Assembly (NCBI RefSeq): GCF_001931485.1
Contig: NZ_MSDV01000087.1
Span: 1-56,225 of the forward strand
Reading direction: 5' to 3'
Source of the DNA: Burkholderia sp. SRS-W-2-2016
GTDB taxonomy: Bacteria > Pseudomonadota > Gammaproteobacteria > Burkholderiales > Burkholderiaceae
Length of the DNA: 56,225 nucleotides
In this document: positions 41,700 to 48,687 of the stretch, piece after piece
Position numbering within the stretch: position 1 is the stretch's first letter
Layout of the letters: each line of letters opens with the position of its first letter
The notes under the pieces: generated by a model
Databases searched by the model: none
Seen by the model: the letters and a program-made list of their open reading frames with translations, nothing else
Told to the model about the DNA's origin: nothing
Translations under genes and position numbers: made by a program

Positions 41700-42779
41700 A
41701 TGGGTGGATTCCATGAAGAAACGGCTAACGGAGGCGCAGTTTCAGGCGGCCATCAAGGACCTGGACGTGGGCCAACAGACCATCGACATAGCCCGAGCGG
41801 TCTTGGTGGAAGGAGTGCCGCAAGCGTCATTCGTCACGTCGCTGAATCTGTCGAGGGGCGCGGTGTCGCAAGCGGTGCATCGAGTATGGACGTCGCACGA
41901 AGAAAGGAACCTGCCGGAAGGGTACGAACGGGTAACGGCAGTGCTACCGGAACATCAGGCGTTCATCGTCAAGAAATGGGCAACCGAGGCAGCGAAGAAA
42001 ACGGAACCTCACAAATGAAAACTCTCGTCACGGCAATTCAGAAGGGCGGCCAAGGTAAGACGTTCGCAACGTGTCACCTGGCGTTCGACTTTCACGAGCG
42101 CGGCTTGCGTGTTGCCGTGGCTGATCTGGACACCCAAGGCAATGCGTCGTACACGCTGGAAGGTCACGAATCCGGCTACCCGGCTAGTCAGTTGTTTGGC
42201 GGTGATGCTGCGGCACTGCGCGCCCACTTCACCGGCCGCGAGGATGACGGTTTGGTGGTGATCGAGGCCGACGCAGCGTTGGCAAACATCGAGGGCAACA
42301 TGAAGGCCGGCGAGGCGGCCGCCCGACTGCGGGCCAATATCGAGGCGCTGGGCGAGTTCTTCGACGTGCTGCTGATCGACACCCCGCCGTCGCTGGGCGT
42401 CATCATGACCGCGGCTGTCGTCGCGAGCGACTACATGCTGTCGCCGCTGGAAATGGAGGCCTACAGCCTGCATGGCATCAAGAAGATGGTTGCTGTCATC
42501 GGCAACCTGCGCAAGCAGAACCCGAAGCTGCGCTTTCTCGGCATGGTTCCGAACAAGGTGGACGCCCGCAAGCCGCGCCACGTAGGCAACTTGGCCGACG
42601 TTCGGGAGGCCTACCCGCAGCTCGTGACGCCGTTCAGCATCGGCTCGCGTGACAGCATCGCGGAGGCATTGGGCGAACAGGTGCCGGTCTGGAAGATCAA
42701 GAAAACGGCCGCGCGTGCCGCTGCAAAAGAAGTGCGCGCGCTGGCTCAGTACGTGTTCGACAAGATGGAGATTGCATAA
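41700..42779 (+). CDS. incC: IncC partition ATPase (ParA family)
   Basis: This Walker-type ATPase works with KorB to segregate the plasmid. The long form starts ATG 41700 (MGGFHEETANGGAVSGGHQG, 359 aa). The short form starts ATG 42015 (254 aa) at the deviant Walker A IQKGGQGKTFATCH. The usual KGGVGKT has Gln in place of Val here. DLDTQGNASYTL and LLIDTPPSLGV are the other motifs. The first 105 codons overlap korA in a different frame, as in RK2. Confidence 0.95.
   Translation: MGGFHEETANGGAVSGGHQGPGRGPTDHRHSPSGLGGRSAASVIRHVAESVEGRGVASGASSMDVARRKEPAGRVRTGNGSATGTSGVHRQEMGNRGSEENGTSQMKTLVTAIQKGGQGKTFATCHLAFDFHERGLRVAVADLDTQGNASYTLEGHESGYPASQLFGGDAAALRAHFTGREDDGLVVIEADAALANIEGNMKAGEAAARLRANIEALGEFFDVLLIDTPPSLGVIMTAAVVASDYMLSPLEMEAYSLHGIKKMVAVIGNLRKQNPKLRFLGMVPNKVDARKPRHVGNLADVREAYPQLVTPFSIGSRDSIAEALGEQVPVWKIKKTAARAAAKEVRALAQYVFDKMEIA
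41713..42018 (+). CDS. korA: KorA global repressor
   Basis: This 101-aa protein has an HTH (VPQASFVTSLNLSRGAVSQAVHRVW) and a C-terminal dimer domain LPEGYERVTAVLPEHQAFIVKKW shared with TrbA. ATG 41713 matches RK2 KorA (MKKRLTEAQFQ). It lies wholly inside the incC long form. Its stop overlaps the incC short-form ATG (ATGA). Confidence 0.96.
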   Translation: MKKRLTEAQFQAAIKDLDVGQQTIDIARAVLVEGVPQASFVTSLNLSRGAVSQAVHRVWTSHEERNLPEGYERVTAVLPEHQAFIVKKWATEAAKKTEPHK

Positions 42780-43819
42780 TGACTGCCACGGCCAAGAACG
42801 CCACCAAGAAGCCCCAGGAGGGCCGCAAGAGCAGCGGCCTCGGGCTGGATAGCATCGGGGACCTGTCAAGCCTGCTGGACGCTCCTGCGCCCGCTGGCAG
42901 CGGCAGCGCCGGCCCGTTGGAACTGCCCCTTGACCTGATTGACGAAGATCCGAACCAGCCGCGCACCGCAGACAATCCGGGCTTCTCGCCCGAGAGCATC
43001 GCGGAAATCGGTGCGACGATCAAAGAGCGCGGCGTCAAGTCGCCCATTTCCGTCAGGGACAACCTGGACGATCCGGGCCGCTACATCATTAACCACGGCG
43101 CGCGGCGCTACCGTGGCTCGAAGTGGGCCGGAAAGACGACCATCCCCGGCTTCATCGACAACGACTACAACGAAGCGGACCAGGTTATCGAGAACCTGCA
43201 ACGCAACGAACTGACGCCCCGCGAGATTGCCGACTTCATCGGCCGCGAACTGGCAAAAGGGAAGAAGAAAACCGAGATTGCGAAGGAGCTGGGCAAGTCG
43301 CCGGCATTCATCACACAGCACGTCACGCTGCTGGACCTTCCCGACGCGATAGCCCAGGCGTTCAACACCGGCCGCGTGCGCGATGTGACCGTGGTGAACG
43401 AGCTGGTGACGGCTTACAAGAAGAAGCCCAAAGAGGTCGAGGCCTGGCTTGACGACGAGGAGCAGGAAATCACGCGCGGATCGGTGAAGCTGCTGCGCGA
43501 GTTTCTGGACGATAAGGCCCGCGATCCCAACACGGTAGACGCGTTCAGCGGCAAGACCGACGCCGAGGCCGAGGACGGCGAGCCGCAAGGCCCGACAGAT
43601 GACGGTTCGGACGCCAAGGAGAAGGCAGCGAAGGAAGCGGACCCGAACAAGCTCAAGAAGGCCATCGTGCAGGTAGAGCACTACGGTCGGCCGGCTCGCC
43701 TTGTTCTCACCAAGCGGCCGAGCGAAATCGGGCTTGCCTGGTTCAAGTACGAGGATGACGGCCAAGAGTTCGAGGCCGCCATCACCGAGGCCAAGCTAGT
43801 CGCACTCGTGGAAGGCTGA
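42779..43819 (+). CDS. korB: KorB repressor and ParB-type partition protein
   Basis: This 346-aa protein has a ParB CTPase-like N-domain with VRDNLDDPGRYIINHGARRYRG, a DNA-binding HTH region (ELTPREIADFIGRELAKGKKKTEIAKEL...KSPAFITQHVTLL) and an SH3-like C-terminal dimerisation domain (IVQVEHYGRPARLVLTKRPSEIG). It binds the 13-bp sites listed here and spreads or loops to repress at a distance. Its ATG overlaps the incC stop. Confidence 0.96.
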   Translation: MTATAKNATKKPQEGRKSSGLGLDSIGDLSSLLDAPAPAGSGSAGPLELPLDLIDEDPNQPRTADNPGFSPESIAEIGATIKERGVKSPISVRDNLDDPGRYIINHGARRYRGSKWAGKTTIPGFIDNDYNEADQVIENLQRNELTPREIADFIGRELAKGKKKTEIAKELGKSPAFITQHVTLLDLPDAIAQAFNTGRVRDVTVVNELVTAYKKKPKEVEAWLDDEEQEITRGSVKLLREFLDDKARDPNTVDAFSGKTDAEAEDGEPQGPTDDGSDAKEKAAKEADPNKLKKAIVQVEHYGRPARLVLTKRPSEIGLAWFKYEDDGQEFEAAITEAKLVALVEG

Positions 43820-43852
43820 CGCCGACCCCTAGAAGCAAAACCCGCGCGCACC

Positions 43853-43882
43853 AAGCCCCGCCAAAGAGCGGGGCTTTTTTTC
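43853..43882 (+). terminator. korB terminator
   Basis: AAGCCCCGC, loop CAAAGA, GCGGGGCTT, then TTTTT. Confidence 0.9.
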
Positions 43883-43898
43883 GCCCTGCGCCGGGCAC

Positions 43899-43978
43899 TT
43901 TAGCCGCTAAATTTCGGTTGAATGTTCAGCTAAACTTATTGCTTGATAAGAATAATAATAGTATTATTATTCTTATCA
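43899..43978 (+). promoter_or_regulatory. kfrAp: kfrA control region: KorB, KorA and KfrA-type sites
   Basis: An exact KorB site (43899-43911) and a KorA-like site GTTCAGCTAAAC (43924-43935, one mismatch) are followed by a striking palindrome at 43944-43978: 16-bp perfect arms beginning TGATAAGAATAATAAT around AGT, 17 bases before the kfrA ATG. The palindrome is the likely autorepressor site of KfrA. The -35 cannot be placed with confidence. Confidence 0.8.
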
Positions 43979-43995
43979 GCTACCGGAGCGCACAC

Positions 43996-44970
43996 ATGGA
44001 AATGAACCGAGACACCCGCGACCGCATCTTTGCCGCTGCGAGCCAGCTTTACGAGGCAGCCGGCCGCGAGGCCTTTCCCACGGTCGATGCCGTGCGTAAG
44101 ACGGTCAAGGTCAACATGAACGACGCGAGTGCCGGCATGAAGGAGTGGCGGCGGGCGCAGACCGCGCAGGCAGCGCCGATTGCCGTTCAGGTGCCCGAGG
44201 CCGTGCAGCAGCTTCACAGTCAAGGCTTGGCCGCGCTCTGGCAGGCCGCCGTTGACCAGGCGAATGAATCGCTGCGCGCCGCGCAAGCCGGCTGGGAGGC
44301 CGAACGGGCCGAACTGGACGCGCTCAACAAGCAGCTTGGCGAGGCCTACGATGCGCAGACTGTCGAGCTGGACGCGCTACAGGCCAAGGTGACGGAGGCG
44401 GCCGAGCTGCGCGACGCGGCCATCGAGAACGCGCGCGTGCTTGATGAGCAACTGGACGACACCAAGCGGCGACTGTCCACGGCCGAAGCCCGCACGGTGG
44501 AGATCGAGCGGCGCGCGGGCGAACTGCGCGCAGAGCTGAATCACGCGCATCAAGAGGCTGCGCGCCTGCGTGGTGAACTGGCGGCGGCCCAGCAGGCTGC
44601 CACGGCAGCAGGCGGCCAGGTCGAGGCGCTACGCGGCGAGCTGGCGACAGTAAGGGCGAAGGCCGAGGTGGAGGCCGAGGCGCACCAGGAGCAGCGCAAG
44701 ACGGCCGCTCAAGAGGCGGCACGCCAAGCCGAGCGTTTCACGAAGATGCAGGCGGAGCGAGACGACGCGCGCAAGGCGGTGCAGGCCGAGCGAGACGAGG
44801 CGCGCAAGGCGGTCACTGACGCGCAACGGGAGGCGGCTCAGGCGCGCGAGGAAGCGGCTACGCTTCGCGGAGAATTGCGTGCGGTGCAAGACCAGCGTAA
44901 AGAGTTGATGGAAACGCTCAAACCAAGCAATGACAAGGCTCAGGCGGGCGCAGGTAAGAGCAAAAACTGA
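43996..44970 (+). CDS. kfrA: KfrA coiled-coil DNA-binding protein
   Basis: This 324-aa protein has an N-terminal DNA-binding domain (TRDRIFAAASQLYEAAGREAFPTVDAVRKTVKVNMNDASAGMKEWRR). A continuous Ala/Glu/Arg coiled coil follows to about residue 310. KfrA forms a multimeric cytoskeleton-like structure that aids stable inheritance and represses its own gene. ATG 43996 is chosen over the in-frame 43918, which would translate the operator palindrome. Confidence 0.94.
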   Translation: MEMNRDTRDRIFAAASQLYEAAGREAFPTVDAVRKTVKVNMNDASAGMKEWRRAQTAQAAPIAVQVPEAVQQLHSQGLAALWQAAVDQANESLRAAQAGWEAERAELDALNKQLGEAYDAQTVELDALQAKVTEAAELRDAAIENARVLDEQLDDTKRRLSTAEARTVEIERRAGELRAELNHAHQEAARLRGELAAAQQAATAAGGQVEALRGELATVRAKAEVEAEAHQEQRKTAAQEAARQAERFTKMQAERDDARKAVQAERDEARKAVTDAQREAAQAREEAATLRGELRAVQDQRKELMETLKPSNDKAQAGAGKSKN

Positions 44971-44996
44971 CTGTTAAATCGAAATTGTTAAGCTAA

Positions 44997-45287
44997 AATC
45001 GGTGTCGTATTTGCGCGACATTTGCGCAAACGCAGACACCACCGATTAGGACACCGGCATGGATGGCGGCGGCCTCGCCTTCATGCCGGGTATCGTGCCC
45101 GACTGGCGATGCCGGCCGGGCATAACTTTAAGTGGCCGTCGCGCGTGTAAGACGCAGTAACCCGAGGCAAGCCTTGGGATGATTTAGCGCAGCGCGGTAG
45201 GTGCCGTTATCCCATGCGACCGCATGACACGTTGAACAGACCGCAACCTAATCCGGTTGGTAGGTTGTCAGGACAGGAGCTACAACA
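44997..45287 (+). ncRNA. Structured leader between kfrA and kfrB
   Basis: This 317-bp gap holds nested inverted repeats. GGTGTC/GACACC (45001-45040) encloses TTTGCGC/GCGCAAA, and the outer stem can extend to 44997-45047 with a bulge. CCGGCAT/ATGCCGG lies at 45054-45089 and ATGCCGGCCGGGCAT near 45110-45125. Near the kfrB start, CAACCTA/TAGGTTG flank a 10-base loop. It may be a leader controlling kfrB, a small RNA, or a DNA site. No known RNA family is recognised. Confidence 0.35.
45059..45160 (+). CDS. 33-codon ORF in the kfrA-kfrB gap
   Basis: ATG 45059 encodes MDGGGLAFMPGIVPDWRCRP and 13 more residues. AGGA lies 7 bases before it after the large stem-loop. No family is recognised. It could be a leader peptide or chance. 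Confidence 0.3.
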   Translation: MDGGGLAFMPGIVPDWRCRPGITLSGRRACKTQ

Positions 45288-45641
45288 ATGAGACACCGCG
45301 TACTCGTCATGAACGGTCAAAGGATCGTTCAGAACGAGCAGACGCCAGGGACATGGCAGACGGAACATGTAGACAAGGCCGGGCAACTGAAACCAGGCAT
45401 TTACAACATCTATGCCGCGTCAGCGGCGGATAAGGGCAAGGCGCACGAGGGCGTGATTATCCACGCAGACAAACAGGCCATCTATCAGCAGATCGGCAGG
45501 CAATTTGTGCAGCACGAACGCGCTAATTTCGATAAAGTACCTGACATCGGGAGCGCGAAAAGCATCACGTATGATTCATCGACCGGCCGCGCACAAGTGG
45601 CGGCCGCCTCGGAAAAGTTGGGTAAGAAACTCTCCCGATAG
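45288..45641 (+). CDS. kfrB: KfrB protein
   Basis: This 117-aa protein matches KfrB of IncP-1: PGIYNIYAASAADKGKAHEGV, IHADKQAIYQQIGRQFVQHER and a closing KSITYDSSTGRAQV. ACAGGAGC lies before the ATG. It links KfrA and KfrC in the plasmid-stability complex. The gene interrupted by the transposon carries the same kind of domain. Confidence 0.88.
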   Translation: MRHRVLVMNGQRIVQNEQTPGTWQTEHVDKAGQLKPGIYNIYAASAADKGKAHEGVIIHADKQAIYQQIGRQFVQHERANFDKVPDIGSAKSITYDSSTGRAQVAAASEKLGKKLSR

Positions 45642-45642
45642 T

Positions 45643-45655
45643 TTTAGCCGCTAAA
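45643..45655. promoter_or_regulatory. KorB operator (OB) between kfrB and kfrC
   Basis: Exact TTTAGCCGCTAAA two bases after the kfrB stop and 17 before kfrC. Confidence 0.9.
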
Positions 45656-45671
45656 AAACAGGAGCTATCGC

Positions 45672-46316
45672 ATGAGTGCCCCCACTGACCGCCAACCCCA
45701 GCCTCAGCGCCTCCCGGACGTTGCCGGCTCGCGCCGCGTGTCCGACATTCAACAGCAAGCCGATAGTCTGCTTGAACGGGCCGAGGAAGCGCAGACGGAG
45801 CAGCAGGCGGCTCTCGAAACCTCTCCCCTGGCGTCCGAATACAGCGCCGCGCTCGCGGCACAGATTGAGGCCAAGCAGGACCAGGCCGCGCGCATCGAGG
45901 ACCGTCTGGAGGGGATGATTGAGCAGCAGGAAACCCGGCTTATGCAGATCGAGGGGAAGCAGCCCGGCTTGCTCGCTCTGCCCGGCCAGCGATCCCGTTG
46001 GCAAAGTCAGGTTGAGCAGCAGCAGGCGCTTTTGCAACGCTTGCATACGCGGCTTGAGAATGTCCGGGAAATCAAGGAGGGGATGGGCGTACACGCCCCG
46101 CGCATCGAGGAGCTGGCGACGCGCAAACTCAGGGCAGAGCAGCCCGAGCTTGCGGAGGAGTGGGACGAAATGCGCGAAGCGGCGCGGCGTCACCAGGCGC
46201 TGATGCGAAAGAATGAGCAGGAGCGCCGGCAACAACTTGCGCGCGAACGCGCTGGCGATGAAGGTCAAGGTATCGGCCGCTCGCGTAGTCTCAACCTCTC
46301 TCAGACGCCGCTTTAA
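45672..46316 (+). CDS. kfrC: KfrC protein
   Basis: This 214-aa, largely helical protein is rich in Gln, Glu, Arg and Ala (ADSLLERAEEAQTEQQAALE, HTRLENVREIKEGMGVHAPRIEELATRKLRAEQPELAEEW). It is in the kfrC position and follows kfrB behind ACAGGAGC. Confidence 0.87.
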   Translation: MSAPTDRQPQPQRLPDVAGSRRVSDIQQQADSLLERAEEAQTEQQAALETSPLASEYSAALAAQIEAKQDQAARIEDRLEGMIEQQETRLMQIEGKQPGLLALPGQRSRWQSQVEQQQALLQRLHTRLENVREIKEGMGVHAPRIEELATRKLRAEQPELAEEWDEMREAARRHQALMRKNEQERRQQLARERAGDEGQGIGRSRSLNLSQTPL

Positions 46317-46354
46317 GCGCCGTCGCATCCCGAAAAGACTCACCGTCCAGACCC

Positions 46355-46382
46355 AAAAAAGCCCGACATTGCCGGGCTTTTT
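46355..46382. terminator. Bidirectional terminator between kfrC and traM
   Basis: AAAAAAGCCCG, loop, CGGGCTTTTT; it serves the convergent kfrC and traM transcripts. Confidence 0.82.
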
Positions 46383-46400
46383 CCTGTCAGTTCTAACAGG

Positions 46401-46850
46401 TCAGTGGCCGAGCGCAGCCCACGCGGCCACGCCGGCCGCCAAGAGCGTGATCGCGGCGGCCGCGAGGTTCCACATCGACAACCCGCGCGCGGCCTGCACC
46501 TGGCGACGTGCGCCGGCCAGCGCCTCATCGACTTCCTTGCGAACCACGGCGGCCGCTGCCACAGCGCCGTCCTGCAAGGTTTTCGCCATCGCTTCCTTGC
46601 TCGCCGTCATCGCCGCGTTCAGAATCCGCTCGGCCTTTACCTTCGCGTCATTTCCCCAGCGCGTCGCGATGCCTTCCAGTTCCTCTTTGTACTGTTCGAG
46701 CATCGCTTCCTGCGCGCGCTGACTGTCGAGCATCAAGCGGTTGTTGATCGTCTGCAAGACCAAGATCGGATCGTCGCGACTCACGGCGATGCCGTGCTTT
46801 ACGGCAATTTCCTTGATGAGTTCTTCGAGCTGATCGGCTTCGCTCATCAC
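46401..46850 (-). CDS. traM: TraM conjugal transfer protein (IncP-1)
   Basis: This 149-aa protein has a coiled-coil region (MLDSQRAQEAMLEQYKEELEG) and one C-terminal membrane helix (LSMWNLAAAAITLLAAGVAAWAAL). It overlaps traL by 4 bases. IncP TraM is a minor transfer factor and is unrelated to F TraM. Confidence 0.88.
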   Translation of the reverse strand: MMSEADQLEELIKEIAVKHGIAVSRDDPILVLQTINNRLMLDSQRAQEAMLEQYKEELEGIATRWGNDAKVKAERILNAAMTASKEAMAKTLQDGAVAAAAVVRKEVDEALAGARRQVQAARGLSMWNLAAAAITLLAAGVAAWAALGH

Positions 46851-47572
46851 AGCACCGTCGCGTTGTCGAGCTGCGCGTAGAGCTGGTCGCGGATGATTTT
46901 CAGGCGCTGACGCGCCATGATCGTGCGCGACGGCGAGGCAATCGCCTCATCGAACGTCAGGCGTTCTTGCAGCATTTCGGTCAGATCGCGACCGTAGGTT
47001 TCTTCCTTGAGCGCCGGCACTTGGACGATGGCCGAAACGCGGTCCTTGTTGTCCTTGTAGGCCTTCATCTGTTCGAAGCCCTTGCCCTCGTGTTCGACCG
47101 GCCCCCAATACGGGTTGAGCCACACGACAATCGCCGTTTCCACCGGGAACTGCCGGGCGACCTGCGCAAAGCCGCTCATGGTGTCCACGAGCGACTGGCC
47201 GCCCGTGATCGACGTGTGGACGATGAGCTGATGCCCCATTTCATGCAGCAGAGCCGGCACCTGATTGCTGATGAGATAGTGCGACAGCGGCACGAACGAG
47301 CTGGCTCCGTTGTCGATGATTACGTCATCGGTCGCCGGCGCGATCATTTCCACGAGCGCATCGAAGTTGCGCGAGTTGATTTCGTCGCCTTCCATGATTT
47401 CGAGGCGGCGCACGTTTAGCGACTGGAAGCCGGCGAACGTGGCGTTCACCGGATCGGTGTCAACGCACGTTGGTTTCTGGCCCTTGTGGACCTTGTATTG
47501 CGCCGTGTTCACGGCGATGAACGACTTGCCGACGCCGCCTTTGCCTTGCAGGGTAATGTGGATTTTCGCCAT
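46847..47572 (-). CDS. traL: TraL ATPase (IncP-1)
   Basis: This 241-aa P-loop ATPase of the ParA/MinD superfamily has LQGKGGVGKSFIAVNTAQY at the N-terminus and PATDDVIIDNGASSFVPLSHY in the middle. Its stop/start overlap with traK (TAATG) shows coupling. It has only an accessory role in transfer. Confidence 0.92.
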   Translation of the reverse strand: MAKIHITLQGKGGVGKSFIAVNTAQYKVHKGQKPTCVDTDPVNATFAGFQSLNVRRLEIMEGDEINSRNFDALVEMIAPATDDVIIDNGASSFVPLSHYLISNQVPALLHEMGHQLIVHTSITGGQSLVDTMSGFAQVARQFPVETAIVVWLNPYWGPVEHEGKGFEQMKAYKDNKDRVSAIVQVPALKEETYGRDLTEMLQERLTFDEAIASPSRTIMARQRLKIIRDQLYAQLDNATVL

Positions 47573-47973
47573 TACAGTAAGTCCTTCTTGTCCGGTTTAG
47601 CGTTGAACGTGAAGCCCGGCAACGCGCCCGGCTTCTGCGTGGTTGTCTTGCTGGCCCCCTCGGCGGTCGGCTTTCCGGCCTCGGGCGCGCTGCCCTCACC
47701 AGGTGTCGCCGCCGCACTCGCAGGGGCAGGGGGTGCGTCCGGCTTCGCTGCGAGAATCAGCCGGTTCACGTAGCCCCGGAAGGCCTGGTAACTGAACGTC
47801 ACCTTGCCTTCCTCGTGGAGCGTTTCCCAGATGCTCTTGACGGGCCACCCGTCATCGAGCGCCTGCTTCACGTCCACGCGAACGGCCAGAAAGGCCGCCC
47901 GGTTCTGCGCGTTGCGCGAGGGCTTTTTCTTCTTCGCCCGCTCCGCAATGCGCTCCGACAGGCTCTTTGCCAT
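47572..47973 (-). CDS. traK: TraK oriT-binding protein
   Basis: This 133-aa basic protein has the N-terminus MAKSLSERIAERAKKKKPSRN, a domain WPVKSIWETLHEEGKVTFSYQAFRGYV and a Pro/Ala-rich C-terminal tail. TraK wraps oriT DNA in the relaxosome. It is first in the leftward traKLM operon beside oriT. Confidence 0.93.
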   Translation of the reverse strand: MAKSLSERIAERAKKKKPSRNAQNRAAFLAVRVDVKQALDDGWPVKSIWETLHEEGKVTFSYQAFRGYVNRLILAAKPDAPPAPASAAATPGEGSAPEAGKPTAEGASKTTTQKPGALPGFTFNAKPDKKDLL

Positions 47974-48109
47974 ATGTCACCCTGCGTTATCAGTTTCGTT
48001 GTTTCTTCATTCTTGCGCCCTCATTTTAGCGTTCAGACCGTTGTTCTGACCGACTTTAACCGTAATTCGGGTCGTGGTCGAGCCGTGAAACGTAGTTTAT
48101 AACGAAAAA

Positions 48110-48290
48110 CACGGTTTCGGAAAAGTCGTTGCAATGCTACTCTTGGCGTATCAACGGTGTTGAACCGGGCAGGATATGTGAAGTAGGCCCACCGGCAAGC
48201 CGGTGTTCCTTCTTCACTCTCCCTTATTCGCGCCTTCGGCGCTCAACGGGAATCCTGCTCTGCGAGGCCAGCGGCTACCGCCGCTCATAA
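48110..48290 (-). other. oriT: Origin of transfer oriT with nic site
   Basis: The 326-bp traK-traJ gap contains an RK2-like oriT. On the minus strand CACATATCCTG|CCCGG contains the IncP nic sequence ATCCTG|C, placing the nick between 48170 and 48169. A hairpin CACCGGC-AA-GCCGGTG (48190-48205) is the TraJ-binding repeat. The right half (CTTCTTCACTCTCCCTTATT, CAACGGGAATCCTGCTCTGC) also follows RK2. The left part, 47974-48110, is AT-richer and should hold the TraK site and the divergent tra promoters. Confidence 0.94.
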
Positions 48291-48299
48291 GGAGAAGCG

Positions 48300-48653
48300 A
48301 TGCAAGACAAGGTGACGCGCAAGAGCAGTCCACCTATCAAGGTGTACTGCCTGCCCGATGAGCGGGCAGCGGTTCAAGCCAAGGCCGACGCGGCCGGCTT
48401 GAGCCTGTCGGCGTATCTGTTGCGCGTGGGGATGGGCTATGAAATTCAGGGCATCCTCGACCATCGCCGCGTACATGACTTGGCGAAGGTCAACGGCGAC
48501 CTCGGCCGTCTTGGCGGCCTGTTGAAGCTCTGGCTGACGAATGACGCCCGTACGGCCGATTTTTCGCCCGCGACCATTCGCGCGCTGCTCGGGAAGATCG
48601 AGGCCACCCAAGACGAGCTACGCGCCGTCATGACGCAGGTTGTGCGGGGATGA
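48300..48653 (+). CDS. traJ: TraJ oriT-recognition protein
   Basis: This 117-aa relaxosome protein binds the hairpin next to nic and guides TraI. It has a ribbon-helix-helix-like N-terminus (PPIKVYCLPDERAAVQAKADAAGLSLSAYLL) and a DLGRLGGLLKLWLTNDART helix. AAGGAG precedes the ATG. Confidence 0.95.
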   Translation: MQDKVTRKSSPPIKVYCLPDERAAVQAKADAAGLSLSAYLLRVGMGYEIQGILDHRRVHDLAKVNGDLGRLGGLLKLWLTNDARTADFSPATIRALLGKIEATQDELRAVMTQVVRG

Positions 48654-48657
48654 GTCT

Positions 48658-48670
48658 TTTAGCCGCTAAA
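48658..48670. promoter_or_regulatory. KorB operator (OB) before traI
   Basis: Exact TTTAGCCGCTAAA in the traJ-traI gap, 17 bases before the traI ATG. Confidence 0.9.
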
Positions 48671-48687
48671 ACGCCAAGGGGGCCGCG

